A DNA stretch of 32,654 bases from an uncultured Azonexus sp. GTDB taxonomy: Bacteria > Pseudomonadota > Gammaproteobacteria > Burkholderiales > Rhodocyclaceae. The DNA is taken from the NCBI GenBank assembly GCA_937983545.1, contig CALJZP010000188.1, forward strand, positions 1 through 32,654, written 5' to 3'. Below the pieces are notes generated by a model that saw nothing but the letters and a program-made list of their open reading frames with translations, ran no database searches and was not told the origin of the DNA. The first letter of the stretch is position 1; the number at the start of each line of letters is the position of its first letter. Shown here in pieces: positions 1 to 7,475 of the stretch. A program made the translations under genes and the position numbers.

Positions 1-495
1 ATCCTGCTCGACGACATCAAGAAGCAGAATTACGAAAACCCGATGGTCGTCTCGCCCGACCACGGCGGCGTCGTCCGTGCCCGTTCGCTGGCCAAGCGCC
101 TCGAATGCGACCTGGCGATCATCGACAAGCGCCGTCCGAAGGCCAACGTCTCGGAAGTCATGAACATCATCGGCGAAGTCGACGGCCGCACCTGCATCAT
201 CATGGACGACATGGTCGATACCGCCGGCACCCTGTGCAAGGCCGCCACCGCCCTGAAGGCCAACGGCGCCAAGAAGGTCGTCGCCTACTGTACCCACCCG
301 GTCCTGTCCGGCCCGGCTGTCGAGCGCGTGAATACGTCCGACCTCGACGCCCTGGTCGTCACCGACACCATTCCGCTGCGCGACGATGCCGCCGCTTCGC
401 CGCGCATCCGCCAGCTGTCGGTCGCCGAGATCATGGCCGAAACCATTCGCCGCATCAGCAACGACGACTCCGTCTCGTCGCTGTTCATCGATTAA
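1..495 (+). CDS. prs: Ribose-phosphate pyrophosphokinase, C-terminal part
   Basis: Cytoplasmic enzyme making PRPP from ribose-5-phosphate and ATP, for nucleotide, histidine, tryptophan and NAD synthesis. The reading frame is open from base 1, so the N-terminal half lies outside the window and 164 residues remain. The fragment shows the PRPP-binding loop DDMVDTAGT at fragment residues 69-77, the upstream [12 protein letters not shown] segment and the conserved C-terminal tail with [12 protein letters not shown]. It is followed after 56 bp by rplY, the usual prs-rplY-pth-ychF order of betaproteobacteria. The gap holds a small possible hairpin (508-533) without a T tail, so read-through into rplY is plausible. 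Confidence 0.97.
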   Translation: MLLDDIKKQNYENPMVVSPDHGGVVRARSLAKRLECDLAIIDKRRPKANVSEVMNIIGEVDGRTCIIMDDMVDTAGTLCKAATALKANGAKKVVAYCTHPVLSGPAVERVNTSDLDALVVTDTIPLRDDAAASPRIRQLSVAEIMAETIRRISNDDSVSSLFID

Positions 496-551
496 GTTTT
501 TTCAACCTTCCCGTTCTGGTCGCGGACCGGGAAACATTCTGGAGTATCAAC

Positions 552-1157
552 ATGCAATTCGAAGTTATCGCCAACGCGCGTACGTTGCAGGGAACGGGTG
601 CGAGCCGCCGCCTGCGTCGCGCCGGCACGGTGCCCGGCATCGTTTACGGTGGTGAGGCCGCTCCGGTCGCCATCGAAACCCACCACAACGACCTGCTGCT
701 GAAGATGAAGAAGGAAGCCTTCTACTCTTCCATCATCACCCTCGTCATCGACGGCAAGAAGGAACAAGTCCTGCTGCGCGATTACCAGACGCACGCCTAC
801 AAGCAGCTGATCCTGCACGTCGACTTCCAGCGCGTCGATGCCACCCACGAATTGCACATCAAGGTGCCGCTGCACTTCGTCAACGAAGAAGTCGGCCCGG
901 GCGTCAAGCTGAACGGCGGCCTGGTCAACCACGTCACCACCGAACTGGACGTTCACTGCCTGGCCAAGGACCTGCCGGAGTTCATCGAAGTTGACCTCGG
1001 CGCCCTGAACGTCGGCGACAACATCCACGCTTCGCAAGTCAAGCTGCCGAAGGGCGTCAAGCTGGTTCAGCATGGCAGCGACGATCCGATCGTCGTCAGC
1101 ATCGTCGGCAAGGGCGGCGCCCAGGCTGCAGCCGAAGGCGAAGCCGCCGCCGAGTAA
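552..1157 (+). CDS. rplY: 50S ribosomal protein L25/general stress protein Ctc
   Basis: 5S rRNA-binding protein of the large ribosomal subunit. The product is 201 residues, which is the long Ctc/TL5 form: an N-terminal L25 beta-barrel (about residues 1-95, with the [13 protein letters not shown] motif) plus a C-terminal TL5 domain, and an Ala/Glu-rich tail. The ATG at 552 is preceded by GGAG at 541-544, and the L25 domain begins directly at this methionine. It lies downstream of prs and ends just before a strong terminator hairpin. Nothing is unusual about it. Confidence 0.96.
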   Translation: MQFEVIANARTLQGTGASRRLRRAGTVPGIVYGGEAAPVAIETHHNDLLLKMKKEAFYSSIITLVIDGKKEQVLLRDYQTHAYKQLILHVDFQRVDATHELHIKVPLHFVNEEVGPGVKLNGGLVNHVTTELDVHCLAKDLPEFIEVDLGALNVGDNIHASQVKLPKGVKLVQHGSDDPIVVSIVGKGGAQAAAEGEAAAE

Positions 1158-1180
1158 TCCGCGCGCTCCGCTATACTTTG

Positions 1181-1213
1181 GCCGCCGCAGGCTTTTTGCC
1201 CCGGCGGCCTTTT
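1181..1213 (+). terminator. Rho-independent terminator after rplY
   Basis: An 8-bp perfect stem GGCCGCCG (1181-1188) pairs with CGGCGGCC (1202-1209). Inside the loop GGC/GCC can pair around TTTTT. A TTTT run follows at 1210-1213. It sits between rplY and pth. A TATACT box at 1173-1178, just before the stem, may belong to a pth promoter, but no good -35 was seen. Confidence 0.8.
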
Positions 1214-1226
1214 CACGACTGCACGC

Positions 1227-1805
1227 ATGACCGCTCCCCGTCTCATCGTCGGCCTGGGCAACCCCGGGCCGGAATACGAAGCCACCCGCCACAACGTCGG
1301 GTTCTGGTTTGTCGACCAGCTGGCCGACAAGCTGAAGGTATCCCTTGCCCCGCAGGGCAAGTTCTACGGTCGCGCCGGTCGTGCCGGCGAGCTCTGGCTA
1401 CTGCAGCCGACCACCTTCATGAACCGCTCCGGGCAAGCGGTTGCGGCGCTGGCCAATTTCTACAAGATTGCGCCGGCCGAGATTCTCGTCGTGCATGACG
1501 AACTGGATTTGCCGCCCGGCGGCATCCGCCTCAAGCAAGGCGGCGGCAATGGCGGCCATAACGGTCTGAAGGACATTCAGGCCAAGCTCGGCACCCCCGA
1601 TTTCTGGCGCCTGCGCCTCGGTATCGGCCATCCGCGCACCCTTGGACTGGCCCAGCAGGTCGCCGATTTTGTATTGCATCAACCGCGCAAGGAAGAATTG
1701 CCGGATATCGAACAGGCGCTGCACCGTTGCCAGCTGGCCTGGCCCAAACTCTCTGCCGGGGACTTTGCCGGCGCCCAGCAACAGTTGCACGGCAAAGCCG
1801 TTTAA
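1227..1805 (+). CDS. pth: Peptidyl-tRNA hydrolase
   Basis: Releases tRNA from prematurely dropped peptidyl-tRNA, recycling tRNA in the cytoplasm. The 192-residue product has the usual Pth length. It shows the N-terminal [20 protein letters not shown] motif with the expected catalytic His at residue 22, the [11 protein letters not shown] segment and GGHNGLKD, all diagnostic of the bacterial Pth family. The start at 1227 places the GLGNPG motif at the usual distance from the N terminus. ychF begins 10 bp downstream, so the two are probably cotranscribed. Confidence 0.97.
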   Translation: MTAPRLIVGLGNPGPEYEATRHNVGFWFVDQLADKLKVSLAPQGKFYGRAGRAGELWLLQPTTFMNRSGQAVAALANFYKIAPAEILVVHDELDLPPGGIRLKQGGGNGGHNGLKDIQAKLGTPDFWRLRLGIGHPRTLGLAQQVADFVLHQPRKEELPDIEQALHRCQLAWPKLSAGDFAGAQQQLHGKAV

Positions 1806-1815
1806 GGAAAAAAAC

Positions 1816-2907
1816 ATGTCTCTGAAATGCGGTATCGTCGGCCTGCCCAACGTCGGCAAATCCACCCTGTTCAACGCCCTGACCAAGTCGGGCATCGCCG
1901 CCGAAAACTATCCGTTCTGCACCATCGAACCGAACGTCGGCATCGTCGAAGTGCCGGATCCGCGGCTCGCCAAGCTGTCCGAGATCGTCAAGCCGCAGAA
2001 GATCCAGCCCGCCATCGTCGAATTCGTCGATATCGCCGGCCTGGTCGCCGGCGCCTCCAAGGGCGAAGGCCTGGGCAACCAGTTCCTGGCCAATATCCGC
2101 GAAACCGACGCCATCGTGCATGTCGTGCGCTGCTTCGACGACCCGAACGTGATCCACGTTTCCGGTAGCGTTGATCCGCTGCGCGACATCGAAGTCATCG
2201 ATACCGAACTGGCACTGGCCGACATGGCGACCGTCGAAAAGGCGCTGAATCGCTACAAGCGCCCGGCCAATTCGGGCGACAAGGAAGCCAAGATCCTGGT
2301 CGCCGTACTGGAAAAGTGCTTCGCCCAGCTGGATCAGGGCAAGGCCGTGCGCGGCCTCGACCTCTCCAAGGAGGAATGGGCCAGCCTGAAGCCCTTCTGC
2401 CTGATCACCGCCAAGCCGGTGCTCTACGCCGCCAACGTCGCCGAAGACGGCTTCACCGACAACCCGCTGCTGGCCAAGGTAGAAGCCCACGCCGCCGAGG
2501 AAGGATCGCAGGTCGTCGCCCTGTGCGCCTCGATTGAAGCCGAGATTGCCGACCTCGACGATGCCGACAAGGTCGATTTCCTGGAGTCGATGGGCCTGCA
2601 CGAAGCCGGCCTCGACCGCCTGATCCGCGCCGGCTACAAGCTGCTCGGCCTGCAGACCTACTTCACGGCCGGGGTCAAGGAGGTCCGCGCGTGGACCATC
2701 CATGCCGGCGACACGGCCCCGCAGGCAGCGGGCGTCATCCACACCGACTTCGAGCGTGGCTTCATCCGCGCCCAGACCATCGCCTTTGACGACTTCATCA
2801 CCTACAAGGGTGAAACCGGCGCCAAGGAAGCCGGCAAAATGCGCGCCGAAGGCAAGGAATACGTCGTCAAGGACGGCGACGTCCTGAACTTCCTGTTCAA
2901 CGTCTAA
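1816..2907 (+). CDS. ychF: Redox-regulated ribosome-associated ATPase YchF
   Basis: Obg-related P-loop protein that prefers ATP, binds ribosomes and affects stress responses. The product is 363 residues, the standard length. G1 is GLPNVGKST (residues 9-17), G3 is in [19 protein letters not shown], the NxxE-type G4 is in ANVAED, and the C-terminal TGS domain ends in the conserved NFLFNV. The ATG at 1816 follows an AAGGAAA ribosome site. The last 21 bases (2887-2907) are imitated at 11130-11150, showing that the 3' end of this gene is the integration site of the downstream element. The protein itself remains intact. Its natural downstream neighbour was probably the GGDEF/EAL gene now starting at 11163. 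Confidence 0.97.
   Translation: MSLKCGIVGLPNVGKSTLFNALTKSGIAAENYPFCTIEPNVGIVEVPDPRLAKLSEIVKPQKIQPAIVEFVDIAGLVAGASKGEGLGNQFLANIRETDAIVHVVRCFDDPNVIHVSGSVDPLRDIEVIDTELALADMATVEKALNRYKRPANSGDKEAKILVAVLEKCFAQLDQGKAVRGLDLSKEEWASLKPFCLITAKPVLYAANVAEDGFTDNPLLAKVEAHAAEEGSQVVALCASIEAEIADLDDADKVDFLESMGLHEAGLDRLIRAGYKLLGLQTYFTAGVKEVRAWTIHAGDTAPQAAGVIHTDFERGFIRAQTIAFDDFITYKGETGAKEAGKMRAEGKEYVVKDGDVLNFLFNV
2887..2907. other. attL: left attachment site in the ychF end
   Basis: The 21 bases encode NFLFNV-stop of ychF and match 11130-11150 at 18 of 21 positions. The final 9 bases, AACGTCTAA, are identical in both copies. After the stop codon the sequences diverge (AACC here, CCTC at the right end), which fixes the boundary of shared sequence. 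Confidence 0.75.
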
Positions 2908-2920
2908 ACCGAATCTGTTT

Positions 2921-2999
2921 TATCACGGCATATCACGCCGGATCAAAACACCGTCGAAAGCCCCGCAAATGCGGGGTTTTTCATTTCAGCGTGTATCAC
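2921..2999 (+). repeat. TATCAC repeats at the left island end
   Basis: TATCACG occurs at 2921-2927 and 2931-2937, a tandem 10-bp spacing, and TATCAC again at 2994-2999. The copies lie between attL and the arm-type motifs. They could be protein-binding sites for integrase or an excision factor, or chance. Evidence is weak. Confidence 0.3.
2957..2981 (+). terminator. Terminator at the left end of the island
   Basis: CCCCGC (2961-2966) pairs with GCGGGG (2971-2976) around an AAAT loop. The stem is extended by A-T pairs (2957-2959), and the T run is at 2977-2981. It lies within the inserted DNA just behind ychF, so it would stop transcription from ychF entering the integrase gene. As a side effect it cuts the chromosomal transcript. 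Confidence 0.85.
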
Positions 3000-3025
3000 C
3001 GGAATTCTTCTCTTCTCACTCAAAA

Positions 3026-3078
3026 CCGGGTACGATTCCGGGTATGGAGTAAACGGACCCCGACAAAAAGCCGGGTAT
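3026..3078. repeat. Left arm-type integrase sites (CCGGGTA motifs)
   Basis: CCGGGTAC at 3026-3033, CCGGGTAT at 3038-3045 and CCGGGTAT at 3071-3078. The first two are 12 bp apart, and the context AAACCGGGTACGA is repeated at the right end with the same 12-bp spacing (11058 and 11070). Direct repeats near both ends of a tyrosine-integrase element are typical of arm-type sites bound by the integrase N-terminal domain. This function is inferred from position. Confidence 0.6.
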
Positions 3079-3103
3079 GACATGAAAACCAAGAGAGGCC
3101 GCC

Positions 3104-4366
3104 ATGCTGACCGACACCAAATGCCGCACCGCCAAGCCGAAGGAGAAGCCTTACAAGCTGACCGACGAAAAGGGGCTGTATCTGGAAGTGAAGCCCAACG
3201 GCGGGAAGGCTTGGCGCTACCGTTTCGAGTTGGGCGGCAAGGAAAGCGTGTTTGCCATCGGCGACTATGTGAGCGCCCCCAGCGCCGAAACCCCCGAGGA
3301 AGCGAGGGCACGTCGGGACGGCGGGCGGTTCACCCTGGCGGAAGCCCGCGACGAACGCATCAAGGCGCGGGGCCTGGTGAAGCAAGGCGTCAACCCGGCG
3401 CATAGCCGCCAGCTAGACAAGATCAAGCGGGAGCAAGAGAACGCCACAACCTTTGAGGCCGTCGCCCGTGAATGGCTGGCCCTCAAGGATTGGGAGGAAA
3501 TCACCAAGAAGCGGCGGCTAGACATGCTGGCCCGTGTGGTCTTCCCGAAGATTGGCGCCCTGCCCGTGAAGCAAGTTACCCCCGCCCATATCTTGGACGT
3601 GCTGAAAACCGCCCAAGAGAAGAACGGCCCTTCTGTGGCAGCCGAGGCAAAGCGCACCATGTCCGGGGTTTTCGAGCTTGCCGTATCCACACTGAGGGCC
3701 GACGCCGACCCCGTGCATCCGGTACGCAAGGCGCTTCCGGCGAACAAGACCCAGCACAAGCGCCCGCTGGATACCGACGAGATTGGCCGGATTCTTCGGG
3801 ACGTCGAAGCCCACGGCGGCCGGCATGAAACCATGGGCGCTTTCCGCCTCATGTGGCTAACCCTTTGCCGCCCGAGCGAAGCCGTCGAAGCCGAGTGGAC
3901 GGAGTTCGACCTAGACGCTGCAATCTGGCGTATCCCGGCGGAACGCATGAAGAAGCGCAAGGAGCATGCAATACCGCTGCCCGCCCAAGCTGTGGAATTG
4001 CTGCGTGCGCTGCACGGCATCACCGGCCGCCATAAGCACGTATTCCCCGGGCGGGACGATAAGGACAAGCCCATGGCCGTTGCTTCCTTCCGGCAAATGC
4101 TTAACGTGCTGGGCTGGGGCGGGAAATACAGCCCCCACGCAACCCGGACCACGGGCAGCACGCGGCTAAACGAAATGGGCTACCCGGCGGACTGGATAGA
4201 GCGCCAACTAGCCCACGCCGAGCCCAACGCCGTGCGCCGAACCTATAACCACGCGGAACACTTGGCCGACCGTGCCAAGATGATGCAGCAATGGGCGGAC
4301 ATGCTGGATTCCTGGAAGAAGGGCGACAGCGCCAAGGTCGTACCGTTGCACGGGGCCGCGGCGTAG
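3104..4366 (+). CDS. int: P4-type tyrosine integrase
   Basis: Site-specific recombinase that should integrate and excise the island. The 420 residues have the expected order: an N-terminal arm-binding domain (DUF4102-like, residues 1-90, with LTDEKGLYLEVKPNGGKAWR), a core-binding SAM-like domain (about 112-205) and the C-terminal catalytic domain (about 220-400). The catalytic set looks complete: Arg256 in LCRPSE, a Lys around 283, His345 and Arg348 in HATR, His371 in LAH and nucleophile Tyr381 in RTYNH. Recombination should therefore be possible. The gene lies 196 bp from the ychF stop, next to attL, and reads into the island. The ATG at 3104 follows GAGAGG. Its neighbour at 4385 begins 18 bp downstream. 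Confidence 0.95.
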   Translation: MLTDTKCRTAKPKEKPYKLTDEKGLYLEVKPNGGKAWRYRFELGGKESVFAIGDYVSAPSAETPEEARARRDGGRFTLAEARDERIKARGLVKQGVNPAHSRQLDKIKREQENATTFEAVAREWLALKDWEEITKKRRLDMLARVVFPKIGALPVKQVTPAHILDVLKTAQEKNGPSVAAEAKRTMSGVFELAVSTLRADADPVHPVRKALPANKTQHKRPLDTDEIGRILRDVEAHGGRHETMGAFRLMWLTLCRPSEAVEAEWTEFDLDAAIWRIPAERMKKRKEHAIPLPAQAVELLRALHGITGRHKHVFPGRDDKDKPMAVASFRQMLNVLGWGGKYSPHATRTTGSTRLNEMGYPADWIERQLAHAEPNAVRRTYNHAEHLADRAKMMQQWADMLDSWKKGDSAKVVPLHGAAA

Positions 4367-4384
4367 AAAAAGGAACTTTGAGCC

Positions 4385-4798
4385 ATGAAGAAAAAGCCCG
4401 ATGCCATACCGCTTGAGGCGCTACTAGACGCCCCCGGCTTTGAGCGCAATTGCGAAATCCTGCTTTCGGAACCTGTGGCCGCCCCCAGCGCGACCGATTC
4501 TTCGCGGGCACGGAAGGCGATAACTTCGCTTGTCGTTTCCGGCGCCGTAGAGCGTGCCAAATCGAAACGGCAGCACGTCGCAAACTCACAGAAGGGCGGG
4601 GCCGCTTCCGTTCAATCAAGGCGCAGTGAGCTTGCCCTACGCAACAAGACCATTGCAGAAGATGCCCGGCGGAAGCTGGCCGCCGGCTATTCTGAGCGTG
4701 AGATATGCGGCATGCTTGCCCAACAAAAAGGACTGTCGGCAAAACAGATTAGAACGATTCTGCAAGATGAAGGCGTCCTAGAAAAAAGACGGAAGTGA
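4385..4798 (+). CDS. Hypothetical protein with possible C-terminal helix-turn-helix
   Basis: A 137-residue protein directly behind the integrase and probably cotranscribed with it (18-bp gap, ribosome site AAGGA). I do not recognise a named family. The N-terminal part contains a low-complexity Ala/Ser/Arg stretch. Residues about 88-137 (ARRKLAAGYSEREICGML... then LSAKQIRTILQDEGVL) look like two helices of a helix-turn-helix that could bind DNA. Its basic, small character and position after int would suit a regulator or recombination directionality factor, but this is only inference from context. Confidence 0.7.
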   Translation: MKKKPDAIPLEALLDAPGFERNCEILLSEPVAAPSATDSSRARKAITSLVVSGAVERAKSKRQHVANSQKGGAASVQSRRSELALRNKTIAEDARRKLAAGYSEREICGMLAQQKGLSAKQIRTILQDEGVLEKRRK

Positions 4799-4833
4799 AC
4801 GCGGGTTCGCTTCCTTCCCGGTAAATACTCTTC

Positions 4834-4863
4834 GTGCTGTCTCAAATCTCCCGAGGACAGCAC
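4834..4863 (+). promoter_or_regulatory. Inverted repeat over the ribosome site of the AlpA-like gene
   Basis: GTGCTGTC (4834-4841) and GACAGCAC (4856-4863) form a perfect 8-bp inverted repeat with a 14-base loop, ending one base before the ATG at 4865. The presumed ribosome site GAGGA (4853-4857) lies at the junction of loop and stem. It could be an operator for the AlpA-like protein itself or an RNA hairpin that limits translation. Confidence 0.5.
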
Positions 4864-4864
4864 C

Positions 4865-5092
4865 ATGGCAACCCGCAAAGACCCTAGCGCAATCCCCGAC
4901 GCGCTAAAGAACTTCGATTCCCTCCCCGATTCCGCGAACGTTCGCCAGCCCGTAGTACAGGCGTTGGTCGGCTGTTCGTCCGCTACCGTTTGGCGCATGG
5001 TCAAGCGTGGCACTCTGCCCGCCCCCCGCAAGCTGTCGACCAATGTGACCGCCTGGAATGTGGGCGACCTTCGCAAAGCCCTTGCAGCGTAG
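4865..5092 (+). CDS. AlpA-like helix-turn-helix regulator (first copy)
   Basis: A 75-residue DNA-binding protein of the AlpA/MerR-like winged helix kind that controls excision or late genes in P4-like islands. Visible features are the helix-turn-helix segment VQALVGCSSATVWRMVKRGTLP and the following PRKLSTNVTAWNVGDLRKAL, which matches the usual AlpA pattern of a recognition helix, a Pro-containing wing and a W-x-x-x-(D/E)-(I/L) ending. It heads a tight run of four genes (5102-7050) ending with the baseplate-hub-like gene and may control them. A second such protein lies at 7278. Confidence 0.8.
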   Translation: MATRKDPSAIPDALKNFDSLPDSANVRQPVVQALVGCSSATVWRMVKRGTLPAPRKLSTNVTAWNVGDLRKALAA

Positions 5093-5101
5093 GGGGCGGC
5101 C

Positions 5102-5254
5102 ATGTCCATCAAGCTACCCGCACCCCGCGCCAAGCGCCCCCAAGGCGTTTGCCCCCAATCCGACCGCGCCCGCTGGAAATCCGATTTGCAGCGCCAAGCC
5201 CGCGAAGTTAACCGCCGCGACCGTGCGGCATTCCTGAAATACAAAGGGGCCTGA
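5102..5254 (+). CDS. Small basic protein, 50 aa, unknown
   Basis: An open frame of 50 codons beginning MSIKLPAPRAKRPQGVC and ending FLKYKGA. The ATG follows AGGGGGCGG at a good distance, it starts 9 bp after the AlpA-like gene, and it ends one base before the next ATG (5256). This tight packing supports it as a real gene. It is strongly basic (many Arg and Lys), so nucleic-acid or protein binding is possible. No family is recognised. Confidence 0.6.
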   Translation: MSIKLPAPRAKRPQGVCPQSDRARWKSDLQRQAREVNRRDRAAFLKYKGA

Positions 5255-5255
5255 T

Positions 5256-5606
5256 ATGACCACCTGGCAACAAAAGAAGATCGGCCAAGACTTGGTCGCC
5301 GCCTCCCAACAATTGGCCCGCGCCAAGAAAGTTGCAATGGTAGGCGGCCCCTTGGCTAAAAGCCTGGGCGCCGGCATGGAAGCCGAAGCCCGCCGCAAGG
5401 TGAAAGACCTTGTCGACCTGGCCGAGAAGTACCACGGCGGCAAGCCCACGCTTGCCAAGGACGAAGCCGAGGCCGTTAGCTGGCAAGAGATATCCGCCGC
5501 CGCCCTGCAACTGACCGACGAGGATTGGGGGCGCTTTACCTGCCAGCGTGAAATCCTCGACCGCCTTATTGAAATCGCCTTGAAGAATCGGAGCAATGCC
5601 AAATGA
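5256..5606 (+). CDS. Hypothetical protein, 116 aa
   Basis: No family recognised. The product appears mostly helical, with an Ala-rich N-terminal half (residues about 10-60) and a C-terminal part containing SWQEISAAALQLTDEDWGRF. It has no signal peptide or membrane segment. It is packed between the 50-aa gene and the coiled-coil gene, overlapping the latter by 4 bp (ATGA), so it is part of the putative AlpA-led operon that ends with the hub-like protein. A chaperone-like or assembly role is conceivable from the context only. Confidence 0.75.
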   Translation: MTTWQQKKIGQDLVAASQQLARAKKVAMVGGPLAKSLGAGMEAEARRKVKDLVDLAEKYHGGKPTLAKDEAEAVSWQEISAAALQLTDEDWGRFTCQREILDRLIEIALKNRSNAK

Positions 5607-6151
5607 CTACCCCGCAAACTGAAATCGCAACTATCAACGCCAAAATAGCCGAGCTTCGCACCCTGTGGCATGACCTGGCGGCCAAGGGGAAGCATGCGGA
5701 AGCTGTGGGCGTAGAAAACGAGATTGCCGGCCTTGAGCGTGCCGTCGCCCGCTATGAAATCCAAGCGAAGGCCGAAGGCGCCGAACGCAAGCGCCAGCAG
5801 GCCGTAAGTGCCGCCGAATCCACGCTAAAGCAGATCGAAGCCCACAAGGTAGCCCGTGCCGAGCTTGAAGCCGTGGTCGTGGAAATTGAGGAAGCAGCGA
5901 AGGCCGTCGACGCCGCAATGGCACGCTTGCAGCCGGCGTTTACGAAGTGCGCCGCCTCCTGGCCCTCCTGGCAGAAATTCAAAGACACGGAGCAGCAACA
6001 AGCCTACGACGCGGAATTGGGAGCGGACAAGTACCCGCGCTTTGATGCCTTGCGCCTTCGACTTCGCCTCCCCGTGGTCCTAGCCATCCTGTCCCATCGC
6101 GGCAATCGGGGCCTTGCGGAGATTCTTAACGCCGCCGACGCGAGGTTCTAG
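5603..6151 (+). CDS. Coiled-coil protein, 182 aa, unknown
   Basis: Residues about 5-120 form a long, charged, Ala/Glu-rich heptad-like region (AKIAELRTLWHDLA through VVEIEEAAKAVDAAMARL) typical of a coiled coil. A compact C-terminal part (about 125-182) contains RLRLRLPVVLAILSHRG. It overlaps the previous gene by ATGA, and the hub-like gene follows after 2 bp, implying coupled translation. I do not recognise the family. The association with a tail-like protein suggests a structural or scaffold partner, but this is not shown by the sequence itself. Confidence 0.75.
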   Translation: MTTPQTEIATINAKIAELRTLWHDLAAKGKHAEAVGVENEIAGLERAVARYEIQAKAEGAERKRQQAVSAAESTLKQIEAHKVARAELEAVVVEIEEAAKAVDAAMARLQPAFTKCAASWPSWQKFKDTEQQQAYDAELGADKYPRFDALRLRLRLPVVLAILSHRGNRGLAEILNAADARF

Positions 6152-6153
6152 CC

Positions 6154-7050
6154 ATGGCAAAGTCCTTCAACAACAAAAAGGCCCTGCGCTTCGTCATCAC
6201 CCTGGGAACAGGCAAATTTGGTTCAAGCAACAATGACCAAATCACGCTGCAAGGCTTCCGGGCAAGTGTGGATATCGACAAAGCCGGGGGCGTGCAAATG
6301 GGCACCCTGCGGGCCAAGATTTACGGCGTATCCCAATCGGATATGAATACGTGCACTAGCTTCACGATGCAGGCGCCCCGCGACGGCGGCTATCTCTATC
6401 AGCCCAACACCGTGGAAGTGTTCGCCATCGACGGCGATGTTGAAACGCTGGTATTCGCCGGCAACATCGTCAACGCCTGGGCGGACTATCAGAACGCCCC
6501 CGACGTCCACCTTCACATTCAGGCGACCGCCGCCATGTTCGCAGCGCTTAAGCCCGTGTCGCCGCGTAGCTTCAAGGGCGGGGTCGACGTGGCGTCCGTC
6601 ATGGCCCAAATTGCCCACAGCATGGGCTTTGCATTCGAGAACAACGGGGTCAACGTCAAGCTGTCCGACGTCTACCTTGCCAATACGGACTTGGAGCAGG
6701 CCAAGGAGCTAGCGCAAGCGGCCGGCATCGGCCTTTGGATTGACGACAAAGTATTGGCTATCACCCAATCCCCGAGAACGCCCCGCGGGACGGTTATACC
6801 GCTCATTTCGCCAGCTTCCGGCCTGGTTGGCTATCCGACCTTCGACGGCTGGGGCGTCAATGCTCGTTTGCTCTTCAATCCCGCCATACAGTTTGGCGGC
6901 CGGGTGAAGATCGAAACCGACGTAATACAAGCGGCCGGGGAATGGGTTGTCGCCTGTATCAGCCACCATTTGGAAAGCGAGAAGCCCGGCGGGGCCTGGT
7001 TTTCTAGCGTGCGCCTAAATCAAACCGGCCTGGCAATTTCCGGGCGTTGA
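6154..7050 (+). CDS. Phage baseplate hub-like protein
   Basis: A 298-residue protein whose pattern resembles phage baseplate hub proteins (gp27/gpD-like fold group). The N-terminal half is beta-rich, with VDIDKAGGVQMGTLRAKIYG, then TVEVFAIDGDVETLVFAGNIVNAW, where a scaled or unit-bearing field value and its 'source of perturbation' are typical of this group. A middle helical insert follows (VASVMAQIAHSMGF). The C-terminal ARLLFNPAIQFGGRVKIET, then GEWVVACISHHLESEKPGGAW, is the characteristic hub ending. No other tail, baseplate or capsid gene is in the island, so it is not part of a complete phage tail. It is the last gene of the AlpA-led run and precedes a terminator. Assignment rests on recognised pattern only. 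The role in the island is unknown; interaction with tails of a helper or competing phage is a hypothesis. Confidence 0.65.
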   Translation: MAKSFNNKKALRFVITLGTGKFGSSNNDQITLQGFRASVDIDKAGGVQMGTLRAKIYGVSQSDMNTCTSFTMQAPRDGGYLYQPNTVEVFAIDGDVETLVFAGNIVNAWADYQNAPDVHLHIQATAAMFAALKPVSPRSFKGGVDVASVMAQIAHSMGFAFENNGVNVKLSDVYLANTDLEQAKELAQAAGIGLWIDDKVLAITQSPRTPRGTVIPLISPASGLVGYPTFDGWGVNARLLFNPAIQFGGRVKIETDVIQAAGEWVVACISHHLESEKPGGAWFSSVRLNQTGLAISGR

Positions 7051-7130
7051 CGTAGGTAAATAATTTATCTAAATCAACAAGTTACGACGAAATTTTGATT
7101 GACGCGTAGATATCGGACGCGCAAAATGCA

Positions 7131-7168
7131 AATGCCCGCAAGTGCTAGTAACACAGGCGGGCATTTTT
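7131..7168 (+). terminator. Terminator after the hub-like operon
   Basis: AATGCCCGC (7131-7139) pairs with GCGGGCATT (7157-7165), followed by TTT. The 17-base loop can form an inner GTG/CAC stem. It lies 80 bp after the hub-like gene and separates the two operons of the island. The rest of 7051-7277 is AT-rich for this window and probably holds the promoter of the replication operon, though no convincing -35/-10 pair was identified. Confidence 0.8.
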
Positions 7169-7277
7169 GGCAGCCTTAACAGCTACCGGGTAATACAGTT
7201 TCGCAAGCTAAGAATATCCGATAGTGACACCCTCGTCAACAGGCTGCCGTTTTGAAACCTGAAAAAAGGCCTTCATC

Positions 7278-7472
7278 ATGGCAACCGCTAAAACTCAACT
7301 TCTGACCCCCACGGATGTTGAACGCGAATACGGGATTCCGGTACGCACTCAACGCATGTGGAAGTATCGCAATAGCTACGGATGGCGCGACCTTACCATC
7401 AAGGTAGGCGCCATGGTGCGCTATCGCCGGGCCGATATCGACGCCTGGCTGCAATCGCGTAAGGGGGTCTAA
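7278..7472 (+). CDS. AlpA/excisionase-like DNA-binding protein (second copy)
   Basis: A 64-residue protein with the MerR-type helix-turn-helix of the AlpA/excisionase group: LLTPTDVEREYGIPVRTQRMW, then VGAMVRYRRADIDAWLQSRK, the classical wing and the ending R-x-D-I-D-A-W-L. It binds DNA either as regulator of the replication operon or as directionality factor for excision. It heads the genes 7278-10081 and is followed after 3 bp by the 86-residue gene. It is clearly different in sequence from the first AlpA-like protein at 4865, so a division of labour between regulation and excision is likely. Confidence 0.85.
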   Translation: MATAKTQLLTPTDVEREYGIPVRTQRMWKYRNSYGWRDLTIKVGAMVRYRRADIDAWLQSRKGV

Positions 7473-7475
7473 ATC

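Noticed and set aside
1531-2742. Long minus-strand open frame (403 codons) opposite pth and ychF
   Set aside because: It is antisense to two certain genes and results from the codon bias of GC-rich DNA; the translation is low-complexity and has no domain.
7186-7192. Another CCGGGTA motif in the middle of the island
   Set aside because: Single copy without the 12-bp partner or AAA context; such a 7-mer is expected by chance in this GC-rich sequence (others occur in core genes, for example near 12609).
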